A DNA stretch of 64,000 bases from Pyropia haitanensis (Eukaryota > Rhodophyta > Bangiophyceae > Bangiales > Bangiaceae): NCBI GenBank assembly GCA_008729055.1, contig SDUX01000010.1, positions 3,611,090 to 3,675,089 on the forward strand, read 5' to 3'. Under the pieces are notes generated by a model. It was given only the letters and a program-made list of their open reading frames with translations. It did no database searches and was not told the origin of the DNA. A program made the translations under genes and the position numbers. How positions within the stretch are numbered: position 1 is the first letter of the stretch; every line of letters starts with the position of its first letter. Positions 1-12,017 of the stretch are shown here, piece by piece.

Positions 1-771
1 CTCGCCGCCGCCGCCCGCCCGCCGGCGGCGGTGGCCACCCTCCACGCCGCCCCCGAGCCGCTGGTCGCGGCGCTCGCCGCGCTGCGGCCGGCCCTGCCGG
101 CGGCCGCTGCCGACGCGCTGCGGTCGGCCGTGCTGGCGCCGCTGCTCGTGCGCGCGTACGAGGGGTGGCGGCCGCTGGGGGCGGCGCGCCGCCCGGTCGG
201 CCGCGGTGGCCACGGCGCCGGCGGCGTGACGCGGGCGAGCACCACCGCCCTCGCGCCACACACGTGGCTCTTCCCGTGGCTGCCGCTGCTGGGCAAGGCG
301 GCGCTGGCGCCGGCCTTTTCGGGCGTCCGCCGGCGGCTCGCCGCGGCGATCGCGGGCGGGGCGGCGGGGGTGGGCGAGCCGACGCGGTCGGCGGTGCTGC
401 CGCTGCGCGCGGTCCTGCCGGCCGCCGAGTGGGCGCGGCTGGCCGCGACGGTGCTCGCCGCGGTGGCGGCCGCGCTCGACGCGGCCGCGTCGGGGGGGGG
501 GGCGGACCTGTGGGTGGCGCCCGCCACCGCCGCCGCCGCCGCCCCCGCCGCCGCCGCTGGAGACGGCGTCGACGGGGGGGGCGCGCACGCCGGTGCCGGC
601 GGCGCCCGCTCCGACAAGAGCGACCGCGGTGGCGACGCTCTGGACGTGGCGCTCGCCGACGCGGGCGCCTGGGCGCCCGCCCTGGGCGTGGACGCGGTCG
701 CCGACGCGGCCGCGCGCGCCGTCTTCCCGCCCTTTCTCCGCCACCTCCGGTCGACGCTCTTTCCGCGGCGC

Positions 772-815
<44 letters not shown>

Positions 816-1340
816 ACGCGGGGCGGGCGGCGGCGGCTCGCCCCCGCCGCCTGCGGCAGCCACCGCCCACACCGCCGCCGGCGCCGACGCGTACGTGGCG
901 CTCCGCGCGCGCTTCCCGCCCGCCCTGTGGGCGGCCGACGGCGTGCGCGCCGCCGCGGCGGCGGCTCTGTACCTCCTCAACGTTGCCGCCGACGCGGACG
1001 AGGCCGACGCGGCGGCCGCGGCGGCGGCGGCCGCGGCGGCCGCGGCGGCGGCCGACGGCGCGGCGGCCGACGCGCCCCGCGGCGCGGGCTCCGCGCTGCG
1101 CGCCGCCGGCCGCGGCGTGCGGATCAAGGACCTGCTGCGGGGTACGGGCGGCGGCCGCCGCCGCCGCGCGGCCGACGGCGGTGGCGACGGCGGGGGGGGA
1201 GCGGCCGCGGCGGCGGCGGTGGAGGCGGATGCGGCGGCCGCCGCCGACGCGGCGGCGTGGCGGGACGCGCCCGCGGGCGTGCGGTCGACGCTGGCCGCCG
1301 CCGCCGCGGCGCGCGGGGTGGCGGTCACCCCCGCCAGTGA

Positions 1341-1371
<31 letters not shown>

Positions 1372-1537
1372 GACGGCCTGGCCGTGCTCCGCGTCGGCCG
1401 CCTCCGCGCGGCGGTCGACGCGGTGCGGGGGGTGGTGGTGGTGCGCGCCGAGGGGGGGGGGGGGGGTGGGTGCCGGTCGGCGTCACCGAGCTGCTCGACC
1501 GGGCGGTCGCGGCGGGGGGGGGGGGGGGGACGCGTGA
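1..1537 (+). CDS. TFIP11: TFIP11/Ntr1-like splicing factor, C-terminal part (5' end outside window, frameshifted)
   Basis: The reading frame is open from base 1, so this is the 3' portion of a gene. The translation follows the C-terminal half of tuftelin-interacting protein 11 (GCFC domain). It has a 'HTWLFPWLPLLG' block (family: HSWVHPWLPLM), a 'LWVAPAT' block, a block ending 'AVFPPFLRHL', 'GRGVRIKDLL' (family: NFKDLIE) and 'LRVGRLRAAVDAVRGVVVVRAEG' (family: [20 protein letters not shown]). The expected last motif, 'WVPVGVTELLDRAVAA' (family: WVPTSLQSLIDMAK), is present but one frame over, after the G run at 1451-1467. A second G run at 1516-1528 leads to a stop at 1535-1537; the original frame stops at 1633-1635. 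TFIP11/Ntr1 activates the Prp43 helicase during spliceosome disassembly in the nucleus. Poly-Ala and poly-Pro insertions make it longer than its relatives. The family call is fairly sure; the exact end is not. Confidence 0.72.
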
Positions 1538-2494
1538 CCGGCCGCCGGCGGCGGCAGCGGCGGCGCACCGCCGCGCGCACCGGGAGGCGGCCGGGGCGGC
1601 ATCGGTGGTCTGGCGGCGAGGATTGGCCGACGTGAGCAGCTTGGTACTTTTGCTCTCTCTCGTTTGGTTTTTTTCTCGTGTTTCTTTCTTTGGCTCAGCT
1701 GGGTCGCAAAGGTATGTACAGTACACAGCGGGGACGAGCACAGACAGACAGGTCTTCCGTCGGCCCCCGACGGATCAATTCATGCAAATACACTCAAGTT
1801 CCCCGTGCCACACCCATTGCCATAGATCCGTCGCGCGAAAAACGGTGGTGTATTCGTCCGCGTCTTTGGGTCCCCCCGCGCCACGCGTCGGCCCCCGCCA
1901 TCGGATCGCGCCAGTGGCGGCCGCCCCTCGCCGCGGCCGCGGCCGCTTGGCGCGCGGCCGTTTTGGGTGTGTGGCCCGCCCGCCGCGCGGCCGCGGCCGC
2001 CACCCGCGCGCGGGGGCGGCCGCCGCCGTTTCGGTTTTTTTTCTTGCCGCTGGTGCGGTCCCGCCCGCCGCCGCCGCCGCCGCCCCGCCCGCTCCCGCCA
2101 CCGTCGCCGCCGCGCCCGCCGCGGCGGCGCGGCGGGCATGGCCGTTTGGCCCCCCCCCCCCCGCCACCCCGCCCTCCCCCCCGCCCCCCCCCCCCCCCCA
2201 CCCCCCCCCCCCCGCGCGCCCGCCCCGCGACGGCTCCTCCCCCCCCCCCCCCCCGCCGCCGCCGCCGCCGCCGCCGCGGCGGCGGCATCCCCCCCCCCCG
2301 TCGCCGCGTGGCGTGGCACGGCCCGGCCGCCCCGCCCGCCGCCGCGCCGCCGCGCGCGCCGCGGCGGGCGGGGGTGGGGGGGTGGCCGTTTGCGTCGGCC
2401 GCAGCGGCGGCAGCGGCGGCGGCCGCGGCGGCGGGGGGTGGGGGAGGGCGGGGGGGGGAGGGGGGGGTGGGGGGGGGGTGCTGTCCCCCCCGCC

Positions 2495-2525
<31 letters not shown>

Positions 2526-3426
2526 CGTGCCGCGTCGTGCCGGCGGCCACCGCCCGCCGCGCGCGGCGGGGCGGGGCGGCGCGGGACGCGGCGACGCCGC
2601 GCCGCCGCGTGAGTGGTTGCCGCCGCGCCGGTGGGGGGGGTGTGGTGCGGCGGCGTGGGCGGCGGCCGCCCCGCTGGGCGCGCCGGTTCCGTACCTACTA
2701 CACGCGCGGCGGCCCGACGCTGGCTCCCCCCCCCCGCGGGCCGCTGGCGTCTGCGCGGCGTGCGCGGCGCGACCGACGGGGTGCCGGTCCCCGGCTGCCC
2801 CCGTTCTTGTCGTCGCGGGCGGTCCGCCACGCACGCGGTCGGCCCCGTTCCCGGTCGTGCCCGTCTCCCGCACGGCGCCTCTGCGGTCACCCCACCACGC
2901 ACCCCCCCCCCCCCTCTGTCACCCCTCTACTCCCTCCTCCGTTACCCCGCCGCCCCGCTTGGTCATCGCGGCGAGCGGGTGTGTGGGGTGTGGGGCGGTT
3001 GTGGCGCGTGGACGGCGGCCACCGCGTTGGGCCTGGCGGCGGTGGTGACGGCGGTGCGGTGGCCGCGGCGACGCTTTTGGCGGCGGCGGCGGCGGCGGCG
3101 GCGACGTGGGTGAGGAGCGTGAGGAGCGTGGACGGCTGGCTTGTTGACGTCGGGGGGGGGGGGTGGGGGGGGCGGGAGGGGGGGGGAGGAGGGGGTGGCC
3201 ATCGAGTGTGCGCGTGCCGGTGAGGGGGTGCTGGTCGTCGGTGGCGTCGGGAGCAGACACCCGCACGGCGGTGGCGTCGACGGCGGGCACCAGCGCCGGC
3301 GGGTTGGGGTGAGCCGGCAGGGGCGCCCCGCGGGGCGGCGGTGACGCCGCGGCGGCACCCTCCGCCGCCGCCGCCGCCGCCGCCGCCGGTCGCGTATTCC
3401 CGCCGCGCACCCGGCGGCGGCGTGCC
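1538..3426. other. Low-complexity intergenic DNA
   Basis: About 1.9 kb with no recognisable gene. A T-rich stretch at 1640-1690 is probably the 3' untranslated or transcription-end region of the TFIP11-like gene. From about 2030 to 3200 the sequence is long C runs, then G runs, with CCG/GCG triplets. Open frames exist on both strands but encode only Pro, Gly, Ala and Arg runs without a conserved block. Confidence 0.6.
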
Positions 3427-3799
3427 ATGGCGCGGCTGCCCCGCCTAGCCGGCCGCTCGTGGGCGACGACCACCTCCCCGGCGGCGGCGGCGGCCGCCAC
3501 GCCGCCGCCGTCGCTGCCGCACGGGACGGCCGCGGCGGGCGTCGCCGCCGCCGCCGCCGCCGCCGACGGGCCGGGCCACGCGCTGGCGGGCGCGTCACTG
3601 GCGGACCTGGCCGCCCTCAGCGGCCTCGGCGCCCGCTTCTCCGCCGGCCCCGTCGTGGGCGTGGGCGCTGCCGCCGCCGGTGGCCGGGAGTCACGCCCCG
3701 ACGATGAGGACGATGAGGTGGTCAGCTACGTGGACGGGGACACGCTGGACAGCGACATGGACTGGGCGGCGCTGGCGCCCGTGTGGGCCGCGGCGGGGC

Positions 3800-3838
<39 letters not shown>

Positions 3839-4203
3839 GCAGCGTCGGCGGCGGCGGCGTCGGCGGCGTCGGCGGCGGCGTCGGGCGGGGGGGGGGGGAG
3901 CAGAGGGGGCGGCCGTTGTCGAGCTCGCCGCCGCCGCCGCGCCGCTGGGCGGCCGCGCCGCCGCGCCGCCGCGGCTGCCGCTGCCGCTGCCGCCCGCGGC
4001 GCTCCACGCGGCGGCCGTGCCGGCGGGGGCGCCCACGGGCCTGTCGCCGCCGCCGCCGCTGACCGCCGCGTACGGCACGGCGGCGGCGGCGGTGGGGGGC
4101 GGCGGCGGACCGCCGGCGGGCCCGCCCATGTACTACGCGCCCGGCGGGGACGTGTCTGACTCGGATGACGATGAGGAGGGGGACGGCGGTGGCGTCGGCG
4201 GGC

Positions 4204-4238
<35 letters not shown>

Positions 4239-5758
4239 CGGCCGTCGTCGTTCCTCACCCGCCGGCACGTGCAGGGCGCGGTGTCGGCGCGCCCGACGGC
4301 GGCGGCGTCGGCGGCCGCCGCGGCGGCCGCCGCCCTCGGCCTGTCCAAGGCGTCGCCGCCGGTGCGGGCGGCGGCGCCGTGGCCGCCGGCCGACGCGGCG
4401 GCCGGCACGGCCGGCGACGGCAGCGGCGGGGTGGCGACCGCGGCGGCGGCGGCGGCCGCCACGGCCGCCGCGGCCGCGACCGCCGCGGCGGCCGCGACCG
4501 ACGCGGACGACGAGCCCGCCGTGGAGGTGCCGTCCCCCGACCGCCGCCTCAACTACTTTGTCCACAATGGCTACCGCTACGACGGTGCCATCTACGCGCT
4601 GCGGCCGCCGTGCGAGCGGTCCGTCCTGGCCGCGCCCGACCGGAAGCTCGACTACAAGCCCGCCGCGGCGGCCAACCGGCAGCTCTTCCACCGCGTCTAC
4701 TCTGAGGCCACCTACTCGGCGCGGCCGGGGTCGCTCCGCGAGGCGGGCTCGGACGATGGCAGCAGCCGCCCGTCGTCGGTGGCGCTGTCGTCGGCGCTGC
4801 CGTCGTTTGGGGGGCTCGGCGCGTTGGGTGAGGAGGAGGAGGGGGGGGAGCTCAACCTCGCCGCCCTCCGCGCGGCGCTGTCGGGGCTGCCGCCCGCGCC
4901 GGCCGGGCCGGCGGGCGCTGGCGATGCCGACCCGCCCGGCGCCGGGGGAAGGTGGGCCGTGGCGGCAGAGCCGCCGCCGCCCGCCCCGGCCGCCACGCCC
5001 ACGCTGGCGGCGGCGCCACCCGTGGCGCCGCCGCCGCCACCCGTGGCGCCGCCGCCGCCGCCCGTGGCGGCGGCGGCGGCCGCGGCGGCGCCCCCGCCAC
5101 CGGCCGCGGCAGCCGCGCGGCCGCCGTCGGCCGGCGCCTCTCCCCCCGCCACGTCGCTGGCGCGCCCCTCGTCCACGGCGCGGCCCGGCGGCGGCGGCGG
5201 CGGCGGCGGCGGCCGCAAGCCGCCCAGCCTCCGCGCCAAGGCGGCGACCAACCGGGCGGCGCGGGCGGCGGCGGCCGCGTCGGCGCGCGGCGCCGCCGCC
5301 GCCGCCGCCACCGCCGGCTCGTCGCCGGCGCGGGGCGGGGCGGCCGGCGGCGGCGGGCGGCGGGCGTCCCCCCCCCGCCCCCCCCACACCGCCGCGACCG
5401 GCGGCGGCCGTGGCACGGTCGGCGGGTCGCCGCCCCCCCCGCCCCCCCCGGCGCGGTCCCCCCCGCGGCGGGTGCTGCAGGGCCGCATCACCAGCAGCAC
5501 CCGCATGCCGGCGCTGGGCACCCCCGCCGCCGCCGCCGCCGTCGCCGCGACCGCCGCCGCCGCCGCCGCCGCCGGCCGCCCCGGCACGGTGGCGGCGCGG
5601 ACGCCGCCGCCGCGCGGCGGCCGCATCACGAGCAGCACCCGCATGCCGGGGCTGTCGGCGCTCGGCGCGGCGGCGGCGGGGGGGGGGGGTCCCGCGCCGC
5701 GACGCCCCCGCGCGCGGATGGCGGCGCGCTCGGCCGCCGCAACAGCTCCGCCGCCGCC

Positions 5759-5807
<49 letters not shown>

Positions 5808-5956
5808 TGCCGACGGCGGCGGCGTCGTCGTCGGCGTCGTCGGGAGGGGTGGGGGGTGGGGGCGCGGGGGGGGTTGCCGCCGCCGCCGGTGGCAAGGCCG
5901 CCCGCAAGATGCGCTTTGTCCGTCGCAAGACGCTGGTCGCGGGCGCCAGCCCGTGA
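3427..5956 (+). CDS. Ala/Gly/Pro-rich protein of unknown function (frame changes at G runs)
   Basis: Not recognised. It starts at ATG 3427 and is read in three successive frames that join at G runs near 3892-3899 and 5681-5690, ending at the stop 5954-5956. Between Ala and Gly runs lie ordered-looking blocks. These are an acidic patch (DDEDDEVVSYVDGDTLDSDMD), a second acidic patch (DVSDSDDDEEGD), and a Tyr/Asn-rich block at about 4535-4730 ('RRLNYFVHNGYRYDG', 'DRKLDYKP', 'QLFHRVYSEATYSARPGS'). The peptide GRITSSTRMP occurs twice, at about 5484-5513 and 5620-5649. The C-terminus is basic (ARKMRFVRRKTL). Acidic patches, the basic tail and disorder would suit a nuclear or cytoskeletal adaptor, but no family supports that. 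The continuous mixed-composition blocks argue for a real gene. Confidence 0.5.
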
Positions 5957-6020
5957 GCGCGCGGCGGTAGAGCGGACGCGGCGGGGTCCCCGCCGCGCCG
6001 CGCCGCGGCTGCGAGGGCGG

Positions 6021-6080
6021 GTGGGAGGGCCTGGCGGCGGGTGGGAGGGCCTGGCGGCGGGTGGGAGGACCTGGCGGCGG
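6021..6080. repeat. 20-bp tandem repeat, three copies
   Basis: Three direct copies of a 20-base unit beginning GTGGGAGG lie at 6021-6040, 6041-6060 and 6061-6080. The third has one substitution (GGAC for GGGC). They sit just downstream of the Ala/Gly/Pro-rich gene. Confidence 0.85.
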
Positions 6081-6174
6081 GTGCGGGGGGGCGGCAGGTG
6101 GGGGCGGGAGGCGTGGCCGCCGGGACGCGGGTGCCAGCTGGCGCCAGCCTGTGCAGTGCTCACAAGAGCAGGAA

Positions 6175-6215
6175 CCTCGACAAGCCTGTTTTTCCTTGTC
6201 AAGGGCTTGTCGAGG
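6175..6215. other. Inverted repeat able to form a hairpin
   Basis: The arm CCTCGACAAGCCT (6175-6187) faces GGGCTTGTCGAGG (6203-6215): 12 of 13 positions pair around a 15-base T-rich loop. The GCTTGTC word repeats again at 6216-6224. It lies about 220 bases past the stop of the gene at 3427-5956, so it may be part of that gene's 3' end or the end of a small mobile element. Confidence 0.5.
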
Positions 6216-7670
6216 CTTGTCAAGTAAAATTATGACGTTTCAACAAGCGCGTGCCGATCGTCATCAAGACCTTTGCCGTAGCAGCACCGCGGTTTGCAGC
6301 CCCCCGATTAGGGCTCTTACACGCCTACTAAGAGGAAGTACTGGTGTATCCGGCGGCCAGATGGTGTCTTTTTGTGGTCTTGGATGGGCTTGTGGAGCAG
6401 ACTTTGGCACTTGATAAGACTTGCAACGCGTCACCATCGCCGCCTGTGACCTTCCCGCACAGAGTGCAAATGGACTGAAAGAAGCATCCATCTGAGGCAT
6501 TACACGGCAGCAAACACAGACGCCAGAGACGAGGAGCCCAGTCCCACGTCTCACTCAATCGAGTGTTACAGCAACAACGCGCCCCGATGCTGAGCAGCGA
6601 CAACGCTCCTCAGTGCCGAACTGTGCCGGACAGCCGTCGAACAGCTCGACACAGCCGCTTGCGCAGCCGGCTCTTGGCGTGTTTGTTCAACAGCCCCCGC
6701 CCGTCCCTCCCCCACCCCCCCCGTCCCCCCTGTCATCGCCTCGCCTCCGCACGACACCACACTCCGTCGCACACACCACCAAGCCGCCCCTATTTCTTTC
6801 GAGCTGTACACCAGGCCCGTACCTCTCAACCTGCCGTGTCATGGAACTGTATGTTTAACGCCACGAGTGGCAGTGTTTCAGCCGAGGCCGTCACGACTCC
6901 TCCGCCCTGCCTCTTCCCACCTCCGGCCCCCGACCGCGCCGCCGGACGCCGCCGCGATCCAGCCGCGGCCGCCCCGGCATTCGAGGGAGACGCGACGAAT
7001 GGATCGATGAGGCGGTCGCGGCTGCACGACCGGGGGGGTGAGCGCGCCTCCATCCGACCCACGTGGGACCCGTTCGTCTCACGTATGGGTATTTCTTGCG
7101 GAAATTCAAGCACTTAATATGTACTGTGGGGGTGTCTGTTAGCGCGCGCTCTCCCTCTGCGAGACGCACTATGTCGCACTTATGAACTTAATTGAGTGCG
7201 ATCTTCGACCGAGATTCTTCGTCACTTCACCCGGATGGGTCGGCGCACAGCGTGTCGCTATCTATTATAGATGCGTAACAAGTTCTCATCAAGCTCTTTG
7301 TTCAATATAAGGAAAAACAGGCGTGTCGAGGATTCCGCTTTGGGATGCGCTGGGCCGTGGAGCCGTGGGGGGGCGGGGAGGGGGGGACATACGCCTGTTT
7401 AGTCCCTATTCCTTCTGTGCTGTCCCGACCGCGAAGTGGGTGGGGGCCACGGCCGCCGCCCCATCAACGGCGGCGGGTGCCTCGACGGCCGCGGGGGGGC
7501 GGCCGGCGGGCTTGTCCCCGACGCACCGCTTTCCCGGTCTTCTCACCCCCCGCTCAGGCCCGCCCGCCCGTTATGGAGGGCCCCCAGCCCCGCCCGCCCG
7601 CCAGTGCCGGTGGGGTGTTCCATCCGCGGCAACCGGCAGGCGGGGGCCGCGTTCCATACGGAGCCGACGG
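6216..7670. other. Lower-GC intergenic region, no gene seen
   Basis: Composition drops markedly, with AT-rich stretches around 7090-7320. Open frames are short and on conflicting strands. I see no domain, tRNA or terminal repeat. Confidence 0.5.
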
Positions 7671-7719
7671 CGGGCGGGCGGGCGGGCGGGCGGGCGGGCG
7701 GGCGGGCGGGCGGGCGGGG
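7671..7719. repeat. GGGC tetranucleotide microsatellite
   Basis: About twelve uninterrupted copies of GGGC/GGCG. Three of every four bases are G, so G-quadruplex formation is possible. Confidence 0.9.
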
Positions 7720-7944
7720 CCCGGTCGAGCCGGCGGCGCCTGATCATTGACAGCGATCTTGGTTGTCATCCCCCCCCCCCGCCCCCCTGTCACCGCGTCA
7801 GCCCTGCTGCATCCGTCTTCTGTTCGCCAACGCCGCCGCACGCGCACAAGGGTGCGCCGCCCCCACTGCAATGCCACGCCACGAGCGGCCCCCCCCGATG
7901 GCGGCGGCGCGGTCGCGTCAGCCGCCCCCGCGCCCCCATGTCGC

Positions 7945-8214
7945 CCCGCTCCCCCTCCCCGCTTCCGGTCCGTGTTGCCGCCTCCGCTGCTGCCCGCGGC
8001 GGCCGGAGCGGGCGGCCGGTGCCCGGCGGCCAGCGGGCGGCGGCCGGCGGGTGTAGCGCACGGGCCGGCGGTCGGGTCGGACGGGTGGGGGTGGCGGTTG
8101 GTGTGCCACGCAGGCGGAGGGTGGACGGCGACACAGGCGGCGGGCGCGTAGCGCGCGAGTGCGCCCCACCCACCCTCCTGCCCGTTCCCCCAGTCCGGGC
8201 GGGTTGCGCCGCCA

Positions 8215-8245
<31 letters not shown>

Positions 8246-8600
8246 CGCCGCCGCCGCAGCCGCCGCCGCCGCCGCCGACGCTGGCAGACAATTTCGCCAC
8301 ACGCACGGCCCGGCAATCGGGTCTGGTGGGGGTCTGGTGGGCGCGGCGGCTGGTTCGCCACGCGGCGGGGAGGACGGCGGCACGGACGGCGAGCGTGTCG
8401 CGCGCAAGCCCCCCCCCCTTTCCCCTCCCCGCTCCCGGTCCGGGCCGGTGAAGCAGCCGCCACCGCCGCTGCCGCCGGCAGCGGGATTTGCCACCCGCAC
8501 GGCCCGCCGGTGGAGGGTCTGCTGCGCGTCACGGCTGGTACGTGGGAGGGGGGGACGGCGGCGGCACCGCCAGCGGGCGTGTCGCGCGCAGCGGCTCCAA
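7945..8600. repeat. Degenerate tandem repeats of roughly 180-250 bp
   Basis: Three diverged units start near 7945, 8166 and 8415. Each has a CCCCTCCCC...CCGGTCCG block, a GCCGCCACCGCCGCTGCC run, a TTTGCCACnCGCACGGCCCG block (clear in the second and third units), and a GTGTCGCGCGCA-like block. A partial further copy may lie around 8655-8690. The function is unknown. Confidence 0.45.
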
Positions 8601-8689
8601 CACGGTGGAGCAGGGCACGCGTGCGGGGCGGCGCGGACGACGGCTGTGGGTAGGTGGCGCGTTTCGAGTCAGCAACCCGCACGGACCGG

Positions 8690-11600
8690 GCAGCTGCTCG
8701 CCGAGGGAAGTGCACGCGGCCGTGAGGGCCACCTGCATAACAGTGCGCGCAGTCATAGACGCGCTACGCCGCCGCCCGCCACCCCCCTGCCCCGAGGTGC
8801 AAGTCGGGCAGAGTACAGTAAGTGTCCTGGCGGCCGCGGCGGTGGGGGGGGGGCCGGCAACGGCTGAGAGGCGACGGACGGGCACCGGTGACGCACTGCA
8901 GAGGGGGGCGGATCATGACGATGCGCGGCACGGCAGAGAGCAGCTTGCCGGCACGGTACGACCGTCCCCCACGTACTAACGGGCTGTCGGCAGGGGACGA
9001 CCATATCCAAAAACAGCACATTAGTTAATTCACTCAAAGACGCGGGGTCGATGCCGCCGACGCCACCGTCGCGGACTCCTCGTCAAGCAACAGACGTGAG
9101 AGTGCGGGTTGCAACAGACACGACGAGCAGCTCTGGCGGGCTGCGCTGGCGGCCGACACTGCGGCCACGCCAGGATGTGGTCGAGTCCTCCCCCCCCCGC
9201 TGTCTTGGAGACCACAAGGGGGGCCGGCACCAAGGCAAAGGACAGGGGTGGGGGATGTGGTCACGCACCTGGCGCGGCTTCTTCCAAACTGAAAAAAAAG
9301 TGCACGTCTACTCTCGTGTGCGAGTGGTAAAGCCGGCTTCGGAGGGATGCCTTTACTCGCGAGACCATGTCGATCACTCTGCCCTCAGAATCTGGTAGCC
9401 GAGGAGGGGGGTCCTACAGTGGACTGGGGGGGTCGGGGAGGGGGGGGCGCATGTGGGAGACGAGCCGTGAGACAGCTCAACAGTCGAAGACGGACTCATT
9501 GACCGCCAGGTGCGTTGTCACACGAGCGACGCGGCCGCCCAATCCCTCGACCGCCCCTAGGCGTGCCCGACAGACAACCAGAACGCCTCTTATCGAAGGA
9601 TAACGCCACATCAGACGGCGGTGTTAATTGGAGGAGCCGATCATGGAGAGCCTGGGGTAGGCACATGGACGTTCCTGCTCTCAAGGTTCGGTTCCCTCGG
9701 CGGGACGCCCATCTGGGTGAAGAGACTACGCCCTGTCGTCAAGAGCTCTTCAAACCAGATGGCCTTGACTCGACCTTGAATTTCCTTGAAGAGGGTCCTC
9801 TTCAACCCGCCGCGCGCGTCCCGACACAGCCAGATCAGGTTCCGATATGTACATTTAGTAGTAGTCAGGTCTATCAAGATCTCATCACGAAACCGGCCTT
9901 CTCGAGGACTTCCGGGCGGGTCGAGATGGCTACTTTTCCAGGTTTCAGCAAGGTTCTGCGCTTGAAAGTTGATGAAGTGGATCCCGCAACTAGGAGCATT
10001 ACGCTGTCGGTGTGGCGCTAGCCATTCGCTGGGGACGACAGTCTTCTTGGGTCTGGTCTGTACATCCTCCACAGGGAGAGTACGGCAGGTGCTTCCCGCT
10101 TCCATGGCCAAGCATGTAGACTCTTCACCAAGAGCAGAGCGGTCAGGCAGCAGCAGGCGTGTCGGTCGTCCGCGGCTGAGGTCCGAGGTATCACCTTCAC
10201 CCTATCTTTCTGTGTACCCGCGTGGGGGAGAGAAGACTGTTGACCGTCGGCAGCAAGCAGAGTTCATGCCTTCGCTCCTCCAGCTCGACCTCTCGCGGAG
10301 ACAAATAGGCCACGGCTTGTGCCCTGGCAGTGGCCACGGTGTGTTTCAACAGACGAGGTTCAAAGCCACCCCCACCACCTTGCCATGCAGACTTCCGCCT
10401 CCCTTTGCGCAGGTGGCCCTTCGCCTCCTCATGGGTGGTCTGTCGCAACTCCCACTCGTCCGTGTCGCCGCTGCTTCGTCCACAACTGCGGCACAAGGGC
10501 GCCCTACGGCAAACAGCTCTGCATGCCAATGTGTTGGATGTCGACATGCCATCACAGACTTGCACCGCCTACTCCTCACGCACCCGTTCAAGAGTGGACT
10601 GCAGCCTGTGGATTGCCTGATGAGAGCCGGTGCTCGTGGACGCAATATAGTCGCCACGGGCGGACCCACCCCGCTCGCGATCTGAATTCTCAAGTATCAG
10701 GCATCGGACACGACACTTCAAACGTCATCAGTCTTGCAATTGATAGAAATATGTGTCATATCCACCAGAACAACAGTAGCAGTAGGCAAGACGTCAGCCA
10801 ATGGTCAGCGCAGAATCTCACCTCTAGCCAATGAAGCGACGTGGCGTGTCACTGCAGGTCTGGCAAGACTGAGGCACTGTTCAGGAAACAGAACTAAGTC
10901 GTTGTTCTGCCGAAGCGCAGTACACCATGGAACGCCGCTCTCGAGACGGTGAGTGCGCAGTCAATCGTGATCCGTCCTCAGCTGTATGCCAGCTGATACT
11001 CCGCGGCCATATTTATAGTGTGTCCTATAGAGTGGCGCCAGTTCTACAGAGAAGCCAATGAGTTGCCTCCGTTCAACCGACACGTCGGCTTGTTTTGACG
11101 CACAAATGATGGAACATTCAGTGGGGCTCCGCGCAGCCTCTTGCAGCCACTCTTCTTCGCTGCGTGTCCGTGGCTGCGGGAGAACCAGCATGGACCGCTG
11201 GCAGTCTGTTTTCCATCCGCAGACCGCCAACTCGAGAGAGTAGGTTTTCTCCCCTTCTCTCGTCAGCACGGCCTTGCGCCTCCCATTAGCAGTGCGACCG
11301 AGCCCGGTCGTCCGCATGTCTTCAATCATCGTGAGGCAAAGGTTGCCTTACGGTCGCCGCGCGACGTCGACCGTTTCAGAAATACAATCACCACCGGCAC
11401 CTCCCTTTCCCCTTTCACGCCTGCGTCTGTCGGTGGCCTCCCTCCCCTTCCACGCTGCCCCCCGCCGGCAAGATCCCCCTCGCAAGAACACGGCCGGGGC
11501 AGCGGGCAATTCTCCCATTGGCGACCGGCTGGCGACGATCCATTGCCTCTGCTGTTGCTTTCTTTCATGCTTGTCTCCCGCTTGATACATGTCGACCAAG

Positions 11601-12017
11601 TCGCCTTCGCCGCACCCCACGCACGACTGAGAGGCCATACAACCAGAGCATACTGCTGCGGGGGATGCGGCCAGTGGGGTGCTGCGGTCGGTGACGCTGG
11701 CCACGCCAACCCCCATTCCACGTAGCCCGCCGCCAGACCCGTGGCACCTGCGGCGGCTGACGCCTCCCTGCCCGGCCGCGGCCCGCCGCTGTATCTCGCT
11801 CTCTCCGGTTGCTCTCGTTCCGCTCTCCCATCCCCCCGCCCTGACCACCATCCTCCCTCCCTTTACTACCTTTTCCGGCTCTCCGTCTACCTTCTCGTCC
11901 CGCCCTCCCCCACTCTGCCTCACCTGCGCCCCCCCTCCCGCGTGGTCCACTCCCGGACTGTGCTGACCCGGCCATGACGTGCGTCGCGACGGCGCATGAG
12001 CAATTCTTGGGACTGAC
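8690..12017. other. Long lower-GC intergenic region, no supported gene
   Basis: About 3.3 kb. The longest plausible frame is 9515-10021 (+), 168 codons, with mixed composition but no motif I recognise. Frames on the other strand overlap it. The more balanced composition than the flanks could mean decayed transposon DNA or a long intergenic spacer; no terminal repeats, integrase or reverse-transcriptase motif was found. Confidence 0.45.

Noticed and set aside
1678..3048. Overlapping frames of 360-460 codons in 1.7-3.2 kb
   Set aside because: All six frames are similarly open and low in complexity; none shows a conserved block.
7671..7719. CRISPR or telomere-like array
   Set aside because: It is a simple tetranucleotide microsatellite without spacers; no TTAGGG-type telomere repeat occurs in the window.
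9515..10021. 168-codon frame in lower-GC DNA as a gene
   Set aside because: It has balanced composition but no motif, an overlapping frame on the other strand and no supporting neighbours. Reported only as part of the intergenic stretch.
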